Source of the DNA: Thermoplasmatota archaeon
GTDB taxonomy: Archaea; Thermoplasmatota; Thermoplasmata; UBA10834
Assembly (NCBI GenBank): GCA_018818785.1
Contig: JAHIRF010000011.1
Span: 1-64,000 of the forward strand
Reading direction: 5' to 3'
DNA length: 64,000 nucleotides
A model generated the notes under the pieces. The model did not search any database. It was not told the origin of the DNA and worked only from the letters and a program-made list of their open reading frames with translations. Numbering within the stretch: position 1 is the stretch's first letter; every line of letters begins with the position of its first letter. Below are positions 45,698-55,519 of this stretch, piece after piece. Both the position numbers and the translations under genes were made by a program.

Positions 45698-46120
45698 TTA
45701 GAAACCTTCCCTGTCCAAGGCCTCATTGACCAGTCGATCGGCCAGCTGTATCCTCGGATTCTCCCTCGGAACATATACCAGTTTGTGCCAGTGGATATCG
45801 GCCAGGTCCTCTCTTATCTTATCCACGAATGCCTTCAGATGCTCCGCCTTGACCTTGTATACACCATTCACCTGGTGAACCATCAGCTCGCTGTCCGAGT
45901 GGAACTTCACGCGGTCCCGTGAAACCTTCTTCACCCGCTCGATCGCCAGGATCAATGCGTGGTACTCGGCCTCATTGTTCGTATGGTTCCCTATGCATCT
46001 TCCATCGCTCTCTAGGCAACGTCCAGTTTGATCGAATATTGCATATCCGATCGCCGCAGGTCCCGGGTTTCCCCGAGCTCCCCCATCCGTATAGACAAGT
46101 ATTTCGAGTGGTTTTGTCAA
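45698..46120 (-). CDS. Ribonuclease HI family protein
   Basis: VYTDGGARGNPGPAAIGYAI, NNEAEYHALI, HSDSELMVHQVNG. Confidence 0.92.
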   Translation of the reverse strand: MTKPLEILVYTDGGARGNPGPAAIGYAIFDQTGRCLESDGRCIGNHTNNEAEYHALILAIERVKKVSRDRVKFHSDSELMVHQVNGVYKVKAEHLKAFVDKIREDLADIHWHKLVYVPRENPRIQLADRLVNEALDREGF

Positions 46121-46250
46121 CCGCGCACCGCCGGAAACGAGACCTCTATCGAGCTTATGTGATATGAAATTGCGGGACCATCGCTGATTTCGAAGGTACG
46201 TTATATACTATCGTTTCCAGACTGCGTGCATCTGTCATTCCTGGCCGAAA

Positions 46251-48923
46251 TTGAAATATGCAACTCCACTGTTTTCCATCGGGGAGCAGACTTTGGGTAG
46301 AGCGGCCACTCCGATGATGGAACAGTACCTACGCATCAAGGAGCAATACACGGATTGTCTCCTGTTGTTCAGGCTCGGGGATTTCTACGAGATGTTCGGC
46401 GAGGACGCCGTGGTGGGGTCCAAAGCCCTCGAGATAACCCTCACTTCCCGTGATAAAGGGAAGAAGGAGAAGACACCTCTTTGCGGGATTCCATGGCACG
46501 CATTGGATTCCTACCTCCCGAAGTTGCTCAGCAAGGGCTACAAGGTCGCCATCTGCGAGCAGATGGAGGACGCCAAGTACGCGAAAGGTCTCGTGGACCG
46601 AGACGTGGTCCGGGTCGTCACCCCCGGAACGGTCCTCGAGAGTTCCGTACTCGACAGTAGTGTCAACAACTATCTCATGTCCATATGTCGATCGAATGCT
46701 ATCTTCGGCATGTCGTTCGTGGACATCTCCACTGGTGAGTTCCTGGTGACCCAGATCGATTCCCAGGATGCTGAGTCAAGGGTGATGACCGAGTTCGTTC
46801 AAAGGGCTCCAAAGGAAATCCTGTTCCGCGAGGGCGATCTCTCACCTGCACTGGTACAGGAGTTTTCATTATCCGAGACCACGATGACGAGACTGGATGA
46901 TTTCGCGTTCATGAAGGAATCATCCGAGCCGCTTCTGAAACGTCATTTCAAGTTACAATCGCTCGAAGGCATCGGGCTCGCGGACAGAGACGCTGCGATC
47001 TCAAGCGCGGGCGCGATATTGAGGTATCTGGAGAATACTCAGAAGCGTTCCCTCGATTTCCTGAGCCGACCGAAATATATCGAGACCTCAGAGAAACTCA
47101 TCCTTGACCAGACAACTCTCCGCAACCTGGAAGTCGCCAGGAATGTGAGGGATGGAAAGCAGGCGGGTACACTGTTCTCAGTTCTCGATCGCACCTTGAC
47201 CCCGATGGGTTCCAGGCTGCTGAGGAACTGGATAATGGAACCCCTCCTGAATGTCGAAGCGGTCAACCTGCGGTTGGATGCGGTGCAGGAATTGGCTACT
47301 GACACGATTGTCAGGACCGACCTCGCATCATCCCTGAAGCATGTCCGTGATCTCGAACGCCTGATCTCCAAGACTATGCATGGCAGCGCGAATGCGAGGG
47401 ATCTTATCGCGATCAAAGACTGCCTCGGGACCCTGCCGGAGCTGAGGGATGCGCTATCGGGATGCGACGCATCATTGCTAGCTGAGCTAGGCAGAGCCCT
47501 CGAATTCTCGAATGATATCCCGTCGTTGATCGAGCGAGCGATCGCAGATGATCCACCGCTGATGCTCAAGGATGGCGGTCTGATAAAGGATGGTTACGAT
47601 GAGACGCTCGATGAACTACGCGCATCCGCCAGGGGTGGGAAAAAATGGATCGCCAGTCTGGAAGAGACGGAACGCGCTCGGACTGGGATCAGGACTCTGA
47701 GATTGGGTTTCAATAACGTGTTCGGATACTACATCGAGGTCTCCAAGTCCAATGTGAAGCACGTGCCTGCGGATTACGAGAGGCGGCAGACCCTCGCCAC
47801 GGGAGAGCGATATGTCACGCCTGAGCTCAAGGAGAAGGAGCGGATAATCCTGACAGCACAGGAACGCTCCCACTCCCTCGAGTATGATCTGTTCATCAAG
47901 GTGAGGGAAGAGGTCGCTCGCGCAGGTCCCGGGGTGCGAGAGGTCGCGCACGCGCTCGCCATCACTGACGCCCTCCGCTCGTTCGCGGATGCGGCTGTGG
48001 CGAACCGGTATGTCCGCCCCGAAGTGAACGATTCTGATTCGATCATCCTGAAGGATTCAAGGCACCCAGTCGTCGAGAAGACCCTGAGCGGTTCGTTCGT
48101 CCCGAACGATGTCCATGTGGACACCAACCTGAATAGATTGATAATCCTGACAGGCCCGAACATGGCAGGTAAGTCGACATATCTACGGCAGATCGCCCAC
48201 ATCGTCATCATGGCTCAGGCGGGCTCGTTCGTACCCGCATCCGAAGCGAAGATCGGTCTCGTAGATAGGATATTCACTCGTGTCGGGGCATTCGACGATC
48301 TCGCGAGGGGCCAGTCGACCTTCATGGTAGAGATGACCGAGCTCGCGAACATATTGAACAGCGCGACCAAGAAGAGCCTGATACTCCTCGATGAAGTCGG
48401 CCGCGGGACCAGCACTTTCGACGGACTCGCGATAGCATGGGCCGTCTCCGAACACCTATACGATCGCGACAAGGTCGGAGCCAAGACTCTATTCGCTACA
48501 CATTACCATCATCTCACCGAGCTCTCTGATACATTGGAGGGCGTCAAGAACTACTCGATGGCCGTACGGGAGCAGGGTTCGGAGATAGTGTTCCTGCGCA
48601 AGATCGCCCCTGGACGGGCCAATAAGAGCTATGGTATCCAGGTAGCTAAGCTCGCGGGGGTGCCGGTCGAGGTCATTGGTCGGGCAAGACAGGTTCTGGA
48701 TCGGATCGAGGAGGAGAACGTTCTCGAGGTCAAGGCAGGGAAGAAGTCGCACAAGCAAGTCCTTCTCGTATCCGGGGCCAGGGACCATGGGGATCATCAC
48801 GCGATAGTCGACGAGCTGCGTTCGCTCGACCTCGCATCCATGAGCCCGATGGAGGCATATCTCAAACTCAACGAATTGAAGAAGGGGATCGGAGGGTCGA
48901 ATGGGAAGAATAAGGGTGCTTGA
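46251..48923 (+). CDS. mutS: DNA mismatch repair protein MutS
   Basis: LFRLGDFYEMFGEDA, TGPNMAGKSTYLRQ, DEVGRGTSTFDG. Confidence 0.97.
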   Translation: MKYATPLFSIGEQTLGRAATPMMEQYLRIKEQYTDCLLLFRLGDFYEMFGEDAVVGSKALEITLTSRDKGKKEKTPLCGIPWHALDSYLPKLLSKGYKVAICEQMEDAKYAKGLVDRDVVRVVTPGTVLESSVLDSSVNNYLMSICRSNAIFGMSFVDISTGEFLVTQIDSQDAESRVMTEFVQRAPKEILFREGDLSPALVQEFSLSETTMTRLDDFAFMKESSEPLLKRHFKLQSLEGIGLADRDAAISSAGAILRYLENTQKRSLDFLSRPKYIETSEKLILDQTTLRNLEVARNVRDGKQAGTLFSVLDRTLTPMGSRLLRNWIMEPLLNVEAVNLRLDAVQELATDTIVRTDLASSLKHVRDLERLISKTMHGSANARDLIAIKDCLGTLPELRDALSGCDASLLAELGRALEFSNDIPSLIERAIADDPPLMLKDGGLIKDGYDETLDELRASARGGKKWIASLEETERARTGIRTLRLGFNNVFGYYIEVSKSNVKHVPADYERRQTLATGERYVTPELKEKERIILTAQERSHSLEYDLFIKVREEVARAGPGVREVAHALAITDALRSFADAAVANRYVRPEVNDSDSIILKDSRHPVVEKTLSGSFVPNDVHVDTNLNRLIILTGPNMAGKSTYLRQIAHIVIMAQAGSFVPASEAKIGLVDRIFTRVGAFDDLARGQSTFMVEMTELANILNSATKKSLILLDEVGRGTSTFDGLAIAWAVSEHLYDRDKVGAKTLFATHYHHLTELSDTLEGVKNYSMAVREQGSEIVFLRKIAPGRANKSYGIQVAKLAGVPVEVIGRARQVLDRIEEENVLEVKAGKKSHKQVLLVSGARDHGDHHAIVDELRSLDLASMSPMEAYLKLNELKKGIGGSNGKNKGA

Positions 48924-50598
48924 CGAGTCCACCATAAACAAGATCGCTGCCGGCGAGGTGGTCGAGCGACCCGCATCAGTTGTAAAGGAACTGATGGAGA
49001 ATTCGATGGACTCTGGCGCGAGCTCAGTCAATGTGTACGTCGAGGATGGCGGCCGCCGGTCGATAGTGGTCCGAGACGATGGTTTCGGATTGTCCAGAGA
49101 TGACGTGGAGAAGGCGTTCACCAGACATGCGACCAGCAAGATATCCGATATAGATGACCTGAACTCGTTGTCCTCCTACGGGTTCAGAGGCGAAGCGTTG
49201 TCATCCATCGCATCCGTATCAAGAATCGTCCTGAGGACGAGGGAGCATGGGTCGGAGGAAGGGACTGAGGCCAGACTCGTCGGCGGGGTAGTCGAATCCA
49301 TTTCTGCAGCGGGATGCCCGCCTGGCACCGAGATCACGGTCACCGACCTGTTCTTCAATGTCCCTGTACGTCGGAAATCACTCAGGTCGAGGGCGACGGA
49401 ATTGGCCCATTGCAAGGACGTCGTGATCGATTACATGCTTTGCAGACCGGGTCTTTCGTTCACATTCCACTCTGATGGGAGGACGGAACTCGTCCACTCC
49501 CCCGGCGAGGGGATGAACGGCTCTCTGGCTACCGCGTACGGACCACGAGTCGCAGAGACGATAATGGTGGCTGATGCAGACGGCGATGGCATACGAATCC
49601 AATCATACGTGGCGCGTCTCGAGCAGACGCGTTCCTCTCCACTGGACCTTAGATTGTTCGTGAACGATAGACCTGTGCGTAGCTCCAGGCTGGTCTCATC
49701 TGTCGTGCGCGCATTCGGTTCACGTTTGATGAAGGATCGATATCCCGTGGGTGCGATCAGGATATTCGTTGATGGTGACAAGGTCGATGTGAACGTACAT
49801 CCGACCAAGCGGGAAGTGAGGTTCGGCGACGAGCATGCGATCATAACTCTTTTGGAGAGGTGCATCGAATCAGCTCTGAGTGAGCCTGACCTGTCCTTCA
49901 GATACGACCTCACGAAGTTTTCAGGATCTTTCGAACCTTCAACGGTGTTGACCTCCTCCGAGCGGATCGAGCAGGTGCAATCGATCCTCAAGATCGATGA
50001 GGACGGCAGTCATGAGTGCAAGGGTACGCCACATATCGTCCCTCTCGCCCAGATCATGAACACTTACATACTCGCGGAATCCGGAGGCAACCTACTGCTG
50101 ATCGATCAGCACGCCGCGTCGGAGCGTGTGGTTTACGAGAGAGTCCTCGAATCGATCAGGACTGGGACCGAAGTGTCTCAGAGGCTGTTGACGCCACTTG
50201 TCATCCGTCTTACCGTATCCGAGGTCAAAGTCCTTCATGAGAACCGTGAATTGGTCGAGAAAGCGGGGTTCGACCTGGAATCTTTCGGAGATGAGGAATA
50301 CATGCTCCGTTCGATACCGACGGTCCTCGGTGTGTCCCAGGGCGAGGTCGCTCTGAGGAAGATACTGGATGACCTCTCACAGATGCCTTCACCTAAGCAG
50401 CTCGGTCTGGATGTCATTTGGAGGGTCGCTTGCCACACCGCCATCAGGGCGGGGGAAACCCTCAAAGATGGACAGATGCGGCAGCTCATCTCCGACCTGA
50501 TGAATACTGAGAGCCCGTATACGTGCGAGCACGGCCGGCCGACTATGATAGTGTTATCGCCAGCAGACCTTGAGCGGCTGTTCAAGAGACGGGTCTGA
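48901..50598 (+). CDS. mutL: DNA mismatch repair protein MutL with endonuclease motif
   Basis: NKIAAGEVVERPASVVKELMENSMDSGA, FRGEALSSI, DQHAASERVVYE, CEHGRP. Confidence 0.97.
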   Translation: MGRIRVLDESTINKIAAGEVVERPASVVKELMENSMDSGASSVNVYVEDGGRRSIVVRDDGFGLSRDDVEKAFTRHATSKISDIDDLNSLSSYGFRGEALSSIASVSRIVLRTREHGSEEGTEARLVGGVVESISAAGCPPGTEITVTDLFFNVPVRRKSLRSRATELAHCKDVVIDYMLCRPGLSFTFHSDGRTELVHSPGEGMNGSLATAYGPRVAETIMVADADGDGIRIQSYVARLEQTRSSPLDLRLFVNDRPVRSSRLVSSVVRAFGSRLMKDRYPVGAIRIFVDGDKVDVNVHPTKREVRFGDEHAIITLLERCIESALSEPDLSFRYDLTKFSGSFEPSTVLTSSERIEQVQSILKIDEDGSHECKGTPHIVPLAQIMNTYILAESGGNLLLIDQHAASERVVYERVLESIRTGTEVSQRLLTPLVIRLTVSEVKVLHENRELVEKAGFDLESFGDEEYMLRSIPTVLGVSQGEVALRKILDDLSQMPSPKQLGLDVIWRVACHTAIRAGETLKDGQMRQLISDLMNTESPYTCEHGRPTMIVLSPADLERLFKRRV

Positions 50599-50602
50599 GT
50601 TC

Positions 50603-52060
50603 TCACACATGATTGAATATCTGGCTCCCATCGCCATTCACTATTCCATACTTGGTGGTCACGCCACCTACTCTCGCAGCAACATCTTTCTCCAGGCGCG
50701 GTGGCGTATGGGTTGCGAGTATCTCTCTCACCTTCCTCTTCGCATGCTCGATCATGTCGTCCGTGGACGCGCCCGCCAGGCATGGATCGTGATGCCCAGT
50801 CACCTGTGGGATGAGCAGTTCCTTTCTCATGTGTCTGAGAGTATGCGGATCCGATAGGAATGTACCTCCCGGACCCTGCCTCTGGATCGCGTCGAATCCG
50901 ACCCTGTCGTCGTCGACCTCGACCCCTTTTCTCAGTCTTTCGAGCCATCTCCAAGCCTCGCAGTCCATCACGAGCTTCTCCTTGGAGACCATGGATGCGC
51001 GGTCCATGCCGCCAAGGCCCACCATGAGGTCCGAACCCGCGAGGATCGACGCCATCGAGGTCATGCCTGTCTGAAACCCTGATTCGAACATTGTGAAACG
51101 CGAGGAGTTGGACGGGCCACCCGCGCACGATGGCAGCCCGTAATGCTTTGCCATCTCGATGGCTGCAACATCCATGAGCACTCCTTCGGGAGTACCGCAG
51201 AGGAACACGCCGGATCGGAGGTCGGTGACCCCCGAGAACGACGAATATATGCAGGGCGCTCCTCGATTCGCGAGCTGCGACATCGTTATGCCACATAGGT
51301 TCTCGGCGGCGATGATGGCTATCGACCCAGCAAGAGAGACCGGGGTCACGGACCCGGCGATCGCCATCGATAGATGGACAACCGGCACGCCCGCCTTGGC
51401 GAGTGTCACCAAGGCATCCGCTTCGCCGCGATCATATCTGAGCGGCGATATTGGTGTGCACACATCGGAGAAGATAGGCCGTTTCCTGAGTTCCTCTTCC
51501 CCTCCGAGGATCGCGGATGCGATCTCGATCTGGAATCTCGCCTCCTCAGCAGTCGCCGCGCCGTGTTGTATGTGTTTGGAGCAGTGGGTGATTGCAGCTA
51601 GAAATTCGTAGAACGAAGACCTATCCGCCGGCATGTCGGTCGCGACGACCGGCGGCCAAACGAAGTCGACCTCCGGGAGCGCGTCGGCCATTATGCACAG
51701 GTCGATCAGGTCCTTGAGTTTCGATGGGCGCTTCGCGCCTGTCTCAATATCAAAGATGGCTGGCGGCTGACCATCGGTGGATATCAGCTGGACCCCATCA
51801 CCAGGGATATCGTGATCCACACCCCTCCTAGAACAGATACTGACTTTCTTGGGTGCCGACCGCAACGCATCTCCTATGATCGATTCTCCAAGGCACGCCA
51901 GTTGCTTGTCAGAATCCACCTTGGCCCCGGCTCTCTGAAGCAATTGAAGTGCCGCTGGACTCTCAATCCTCACCCCAGTCTTTTCCAGTATGCTCAAGGC
52001 CGCTTGATGGATGGTCTCCTTGTCGTCTCTTGAGAGCACAGTCATGCTCGTCTTCATCAA
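50603..52060 (-). CDS. MttB-superfamily (trimethylamine/betaine:corrinoid) methyltransferase-like, no in-frame amber
   Basis: LEKTGVRIESPAALQLLQRAGAKVD, HHDPCLAGASTDDMIEHAKRKVREIL. Confidence 0.88.
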   Translation of the reverse strand: MMKTSMTVLSRDDKETIHQAALSILEKTGVRIESPAALQLLQRAGAKVDSDKQLACLGESIIGDALRSAPKKVSICSRRGVDHDIPGDGVQLISTDGQPPAIFDIETGAKRPSKLKDLIDLCIMADALPEVDFVWPPVVATDMPADRSSFYEFLAAITHCSKHIQHGAATAEEARFQIEIASAILGGEEELRKRPIFSDVCTPISPLRYDRGEADALVTLAKAGVPVVHLSMAIAGSVTPVSLAGSIAIIAAENLCGITMSQLANRGAPCIYSSFSGVTDLRSGVFLCGTPEGVLMDVAAIEMAKHYGLPSCAGGPSNSSRFTMFESGFQTGMTSMASILAGSDLMVGLGGMDRASMVSKEKLVMDCEAWRWLERLRKGVEVDDDRVGFDAIQRQGPGGTFLSDPHTLRHMRKELLIPQVTGHHDPCLAGASTDDMIEHAKRKVREILATHTPPRLEKDVAARVGGVTTKYGIVNGDGSQIFNHV

Positions 52061-52312
52061 TGATTCCTCCTTCGCCTATCGAGTTCCGCAGGATCCCCTC
52101 AGAAGCTGCTCTGCGGCCCTCAATCCAAGATGCATGATTACTAGATTAACGCTCCGGGGCCCCTTCATAACCGCTGATTTAGCCTTTCCGATATCCTTAT
52201 CTCTGGACACTCTAGGGTCCATAGTCATCCATTCTAATGCAAAGCACTTAGGAATCACCCGAAAACTATTACTCCCTCGACATGGCTCACACCAACCTCA
52301 GAGGGTGACCAT

Positions 52313-53041
52313 ATGGGTTTGAACATGGCAATCACTGAATTGAATTCAGAAAAGGCGCTGTGCAAGAAGAAGAAGATGACACTGGCCAAAGTGTATGTGG
52401 ACGATCCAGCGAAATGGGGTCCATTGGTCGAATTGGACCGGATCGTCGATCTGAAGAAGGCTGCCGCCAAGCTAGGCCAGGACAAGTTGGATGAGATCCT
52501 GAAGAAGAGCAGGCTCAAGCCGGAAGGCGACGTGATCCACGCGGAGAAGGTCAAGGATGCCAACGACCAGAAGACGCTGGAGCCGTTCACGAGCGATGTG
52601 AAGACGAACTGGATCCTCATGGAGAAAGTGCCGGATTCGAAGAAGAAGGAAGTAATCGCAGCCGCGAAGATGAACAATTCGGTGACGGAATGGGACCTCG
52701 TCGAGTTCGATGACATGTACGCGACCTGTGCGAAGTGTGGGCTGTCATGGGACAACAAGAAGGGCTGTGTCGGTAATTTCGGCCCGAGCGGATCGCCAGT
52801 CCCCGAGCTCGCAAAGAAGAACGGACTTACTCTCCTGTCAAAAGTCAATGAGCACGCCGAAGGGAAGAAAGTGCTCACTTCGAAGGACGCAGAGAAACTC
52901 CTGTCCGAGATCAAGGTGCTGAGGGAGAAGACCCCTGCGGAGGGCAAGATGATGGTCCGCCGGATCGAAGGCACATTGAACAGGCTCGAAGCCTTGGCGA
53001 ATTGTGTCAAGGAATATGATGTAGGGTTCTACTTCTTCTGA
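52313..53041 (+). CDS. Hypothetical protein, 242 aa
   Basis: Long ORF, no recognised domain, CAKCGLSWDNKKGC motif. Confidence 0.6.
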   Translation: MGLNMAITELNSEKALCKKKKMTLAKVYVDDPAKWGPLVELDRIVDLKKAAAKLGQDKLDEILKKSRLKPEGDVIHAEKVKDANDQKTLEPFTSDVKTNWILMEKVPDSKKKEVIAAAKMNNSVTEWDLVEFDDMYATCAKCGLSWDNKKGCVGNFGPSGSPVPELAKKNGLTLLSKVNEHAEGKKVLTSKDAEKLLSEIKVLREKTPAEGKMMVRRIEGTLNRLEALANCVKEYDVGFYFF

Positions 53042-53058
53042 GCGTAGGAAGTGACTTC

Positions 53059-54144
53059 TTGGGCCACGAGGACGTCCCAGGCGAGACGACGAGGTCGTCT
53101 ATCTTGCGTATCGATGCCCCAGAGGGCACGCTCTCACTTGAGATGATGCCGATCCGGCCAGGCGTGGGCCGTGCCTTCATCAAGAATTCTCCGAGGGGGC
53201 TCAAGTTGAATTCCGCCAGTTCCAGGCAGCTCAACGATTCCCTGCTCAGGACAGGACCCGCCCGCATATTGCTGGCGGATAACAAGAAGAAGGTCGTTCA
53301 GAATGCGTTGTCAGTCCACGGATGGTCTGCGAGGAGGGCTGTCGTTCCGATAGTGGACCATAAGTGTGCCGTCTGCACGACCTACGACCTCCCTCTGGAC
53401 GAGGGTCTTCGCGATGACAGTGGCGCAATCCCCCAACTCACGGACACGAATCACATGATCGGGGTGGGGATCAACCTGGGTCCGAGGACGGCTTGGGGGT
53501 TCTATACGGACGATGGTGAGACCGCCAGGATAGTCTCGGAAGGGTCGCGAAAGCAGGGAATGATGGTGGCTTCGTCCGAGGAGGACCTCGTGCTCGCGGC
53601 AGACTGCCTGATCCGGTTCCTGGCCGCTTCCAGGAAGAAGTGGGCGGTGTTCTCCAACAACATGGGGAGGTTCATACGCGAGTACGACCCGATGGTCATG
53701 TGGCGGATGATACTCGAAGATCCGAAAGGTCATAATCATTCGGTGAGGCAACTCTCGAGAGACAACCGTAAGGGAATAATCAGGTTGTACTCCGAATATT
53801 ATGACGAGGGCATGTTTGCGGCGTCGTTGCGCCTCAGGCGGATGTCCTCGGATCCGAACTACTCTCAATTCGTGACCGACGGCGGATTCGTCATCGTCCG
53901 AAAGGAGGGCGAGATCGGTCTCATCTATGACATCTACGTGACGCCTTCCAGACAGGGCGAAGGTATAGGTGGAGAGCTCATGCGTTGTGCCATGTCTTCA
54001 CTAGCTGGACGTACTACATCCGTCTACCTTCACACCAGTTACCCGCGGGCGAAGGCGCTCTACGAGAAGTTCGGGTTCAAAGCCGTTTATTCGCAGTTGG
54101 CGGTCAGGCTGGACGAGATGGCCCTTGAGCCACCCTCAACCTAG
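53059..54144 (+). CDS. GNAT acetyltransferase domain protein (C-terminal)
   Basis: LIYDIYVTPSRQGEGIGGELMRCAMSSL...YEKFGFKAVYS. Confidence 0.83.
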   Translation: MGHEDVPGETTRSSILRIDAPEGTLSLEMMPIRPGVGRAFIKNSPRGLKLNSASSRQLNDSLLRTGPARILLADNKKKVVQNALSVHGWSARRAVVPIVDHKCAVCTTYDLPLDEGLRDDSGAIPQLTDTNHMIGVGINLGPRTAWGFYTDDGETARIVSEGSRKQGMMVASSEEDLVLAADCLIRFLAASRKKWAVFSNNMGRFIREYDPMVMWRMILEDPKGHNHSVRQLSRDNRKGIIRLYSEYYDEGMFAASLRLRRMSSDPNYSQFVTDGGFVIVRKEGEIGLIYDIYVTPSRQGEGIGGELMRCAMSSLAGRTTSVYLHTSYPRAKALYEKFGFKAVYSQLAVRLDEMALEPPST

Positions 54145-54207
54145 AAATATCAAAACCCCAATCACTCGGTCCGTGGCAGTATTGCCGACCCAAAGGGGGA
54201 GGTCCGG

Positions 54208-55365
54208 TTGATAAACAAGGACAAGATTCTCGGCGTCCTAGAGGGCTATGATCTGGAGAAGGCCAAGATCGGGATGGTGGCATCCCACTCTGCGCTGGAT
54301 GTATGTGACGGGGCCGTTGAAGAAGGTTTCAGGACCCTGGGCATATGCCAGGCCGGCAGAGAGAAGACGTACAGCCGATATTTCAAGTGTCAACGCGATT
54401 CCGACGGCAAGGCGGTCCGAGGCGTCGTGGACGAGTGCTGGGTCCTGAAGAAGTTCAATGAGATGATGGAACCCGAATTCCAGGACAAGCTGAGGAAGGA
54501 GAACGTCATCTTCGTCCCGAACAGATCATTCACATCCTATGTCCCCCTCGACCGTATCGAGAACGAGTTCGAGGTGCCGCTCATGGGTACCAGGAGCCTG
54601 CTGAGGAGCGAGGAACGGGGCGAGGAGAGGGATTATTATTGGTTGCTCGAGAAGGCGGGGCTGCCTTTCCCTAAGAGGATACAGGACCCAAATGACATCG
54701 ATCGATTGGTCATTGTCAAGCTGCATCACAAGGTGAAGAAGCTCGAACGCGGGTTCTTCACAGCGGCCTCCTACAAGGAGTACAGGGAGAAGTCTCGAGA
54801 GCTCATATATAACAATGTCATTACCGCAGAGGATCTTAAGGGTGCGAGGATCGAGGAGTATGTCATCGGTCCCGTGTTCAACCTCGATTTCTTCTACTCT
54901 CCACTGGAGAGCAAGATGGAAAGGATCGAACTCATTGGGGTCGACTGGAGGTTCGAGACATCGTTGGACGGCCATGTCCGGCTGCCTGCACCTCAGCAGA
55001 TGACGCTGATGGGCGAGCAGGCCACGCCAGAGTACACCGTCTGCGGGCACAATTCGGCTACCATGCGAGAGTCGCTGATCGAGGGCGCATTCGATCTGGC
55101 CGAGAAGTATGTGAACGCCACGAAGGAGCATTATCCCCCAGGGATAATCGGTCCGTTCTGTCTCCAGACCTGCGTGGACAAGGACCTGAAGTTCTTCATA
55201 TACGATGTCGCACCCCGTGTCGGCGGCGGGACGAACGTGCACATGTCTGTTGGACATCCATATGGGAACACCACCTGGCGGACAAATATGAGCACCGGAC
55301 GGCGTCTGGCCCTCGAGATAAGAAGGGCCATCGAAACGGACCAGTTGGACAAGATCGTGACCTGA
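54208..55365 (+). CDS. purP: FAICAR synthetase PurP (IMP biosynthesis)
   Basis: VASHSALDVCDGAVEEGFRTLGICQAGREKTYSRYF; DVAPRVGGGTNVHMSVGHPYGN. Confidence 0.93.
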   Translation: MINKDKILGVLEGYDLEKAKIGMVASHSALDVCDGAVEEGFRTLGICQAGREKTYSRYFKCQRDSDGKAVRGVVDECWVLKKFNEMMEPEFQDKLRKENVIFVPNRSFTSYVPLDRIENEFEVPLMGTRSLLRSEERGEERDYYWLLEKAGLPFPKRIQDPNDIDRLVIVKLHHKVKKLERGFFTAASYKEYREKSRELIYNNVITAEDLKGARIEEYVIGPVFNLDFFYSPLESKMERIELIGVDWRFETSLDGHVRLPAPQQMTLMGEQATPEYTVCGHNSATMRESLIEGAFDLAEKYVNATKEHYPPGIIGPFCLQTCVDKDLKFFIYDVAPRVGGGTNVHMSVGHPYGNTTWRTNMSTGRRLALEIRRAIETDQLDKIVT

Positions 55366-55519
55366 GTTCTCTCGTCCTGACTCGTCTTGCGCGCTGGCGA
55401 TATCCTCGATGCGCGCGCGGGCCCCCTAAAGCTTATAAAGGGGCACTCTATTCGCCGGAATACCTTTCTCACAAGGGGGTATGTTGGTTTGAAACCCGTG
55501 GAGAGGGGGGGACAATTGA

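Noticed and set aside
50235-51296. 353-aa minus-strand ORF overlapping MutL and the MttB-like gene
   Set aside because: Runs antisense to mutL and out of frame with the MttB-like ORF; Arg/His/Gly-rich shadow.
50603-52060. Pyrrolysine-containing MttB
   Set aside because: Continuous ORF, no in-frame TAG within the family-homologous region.
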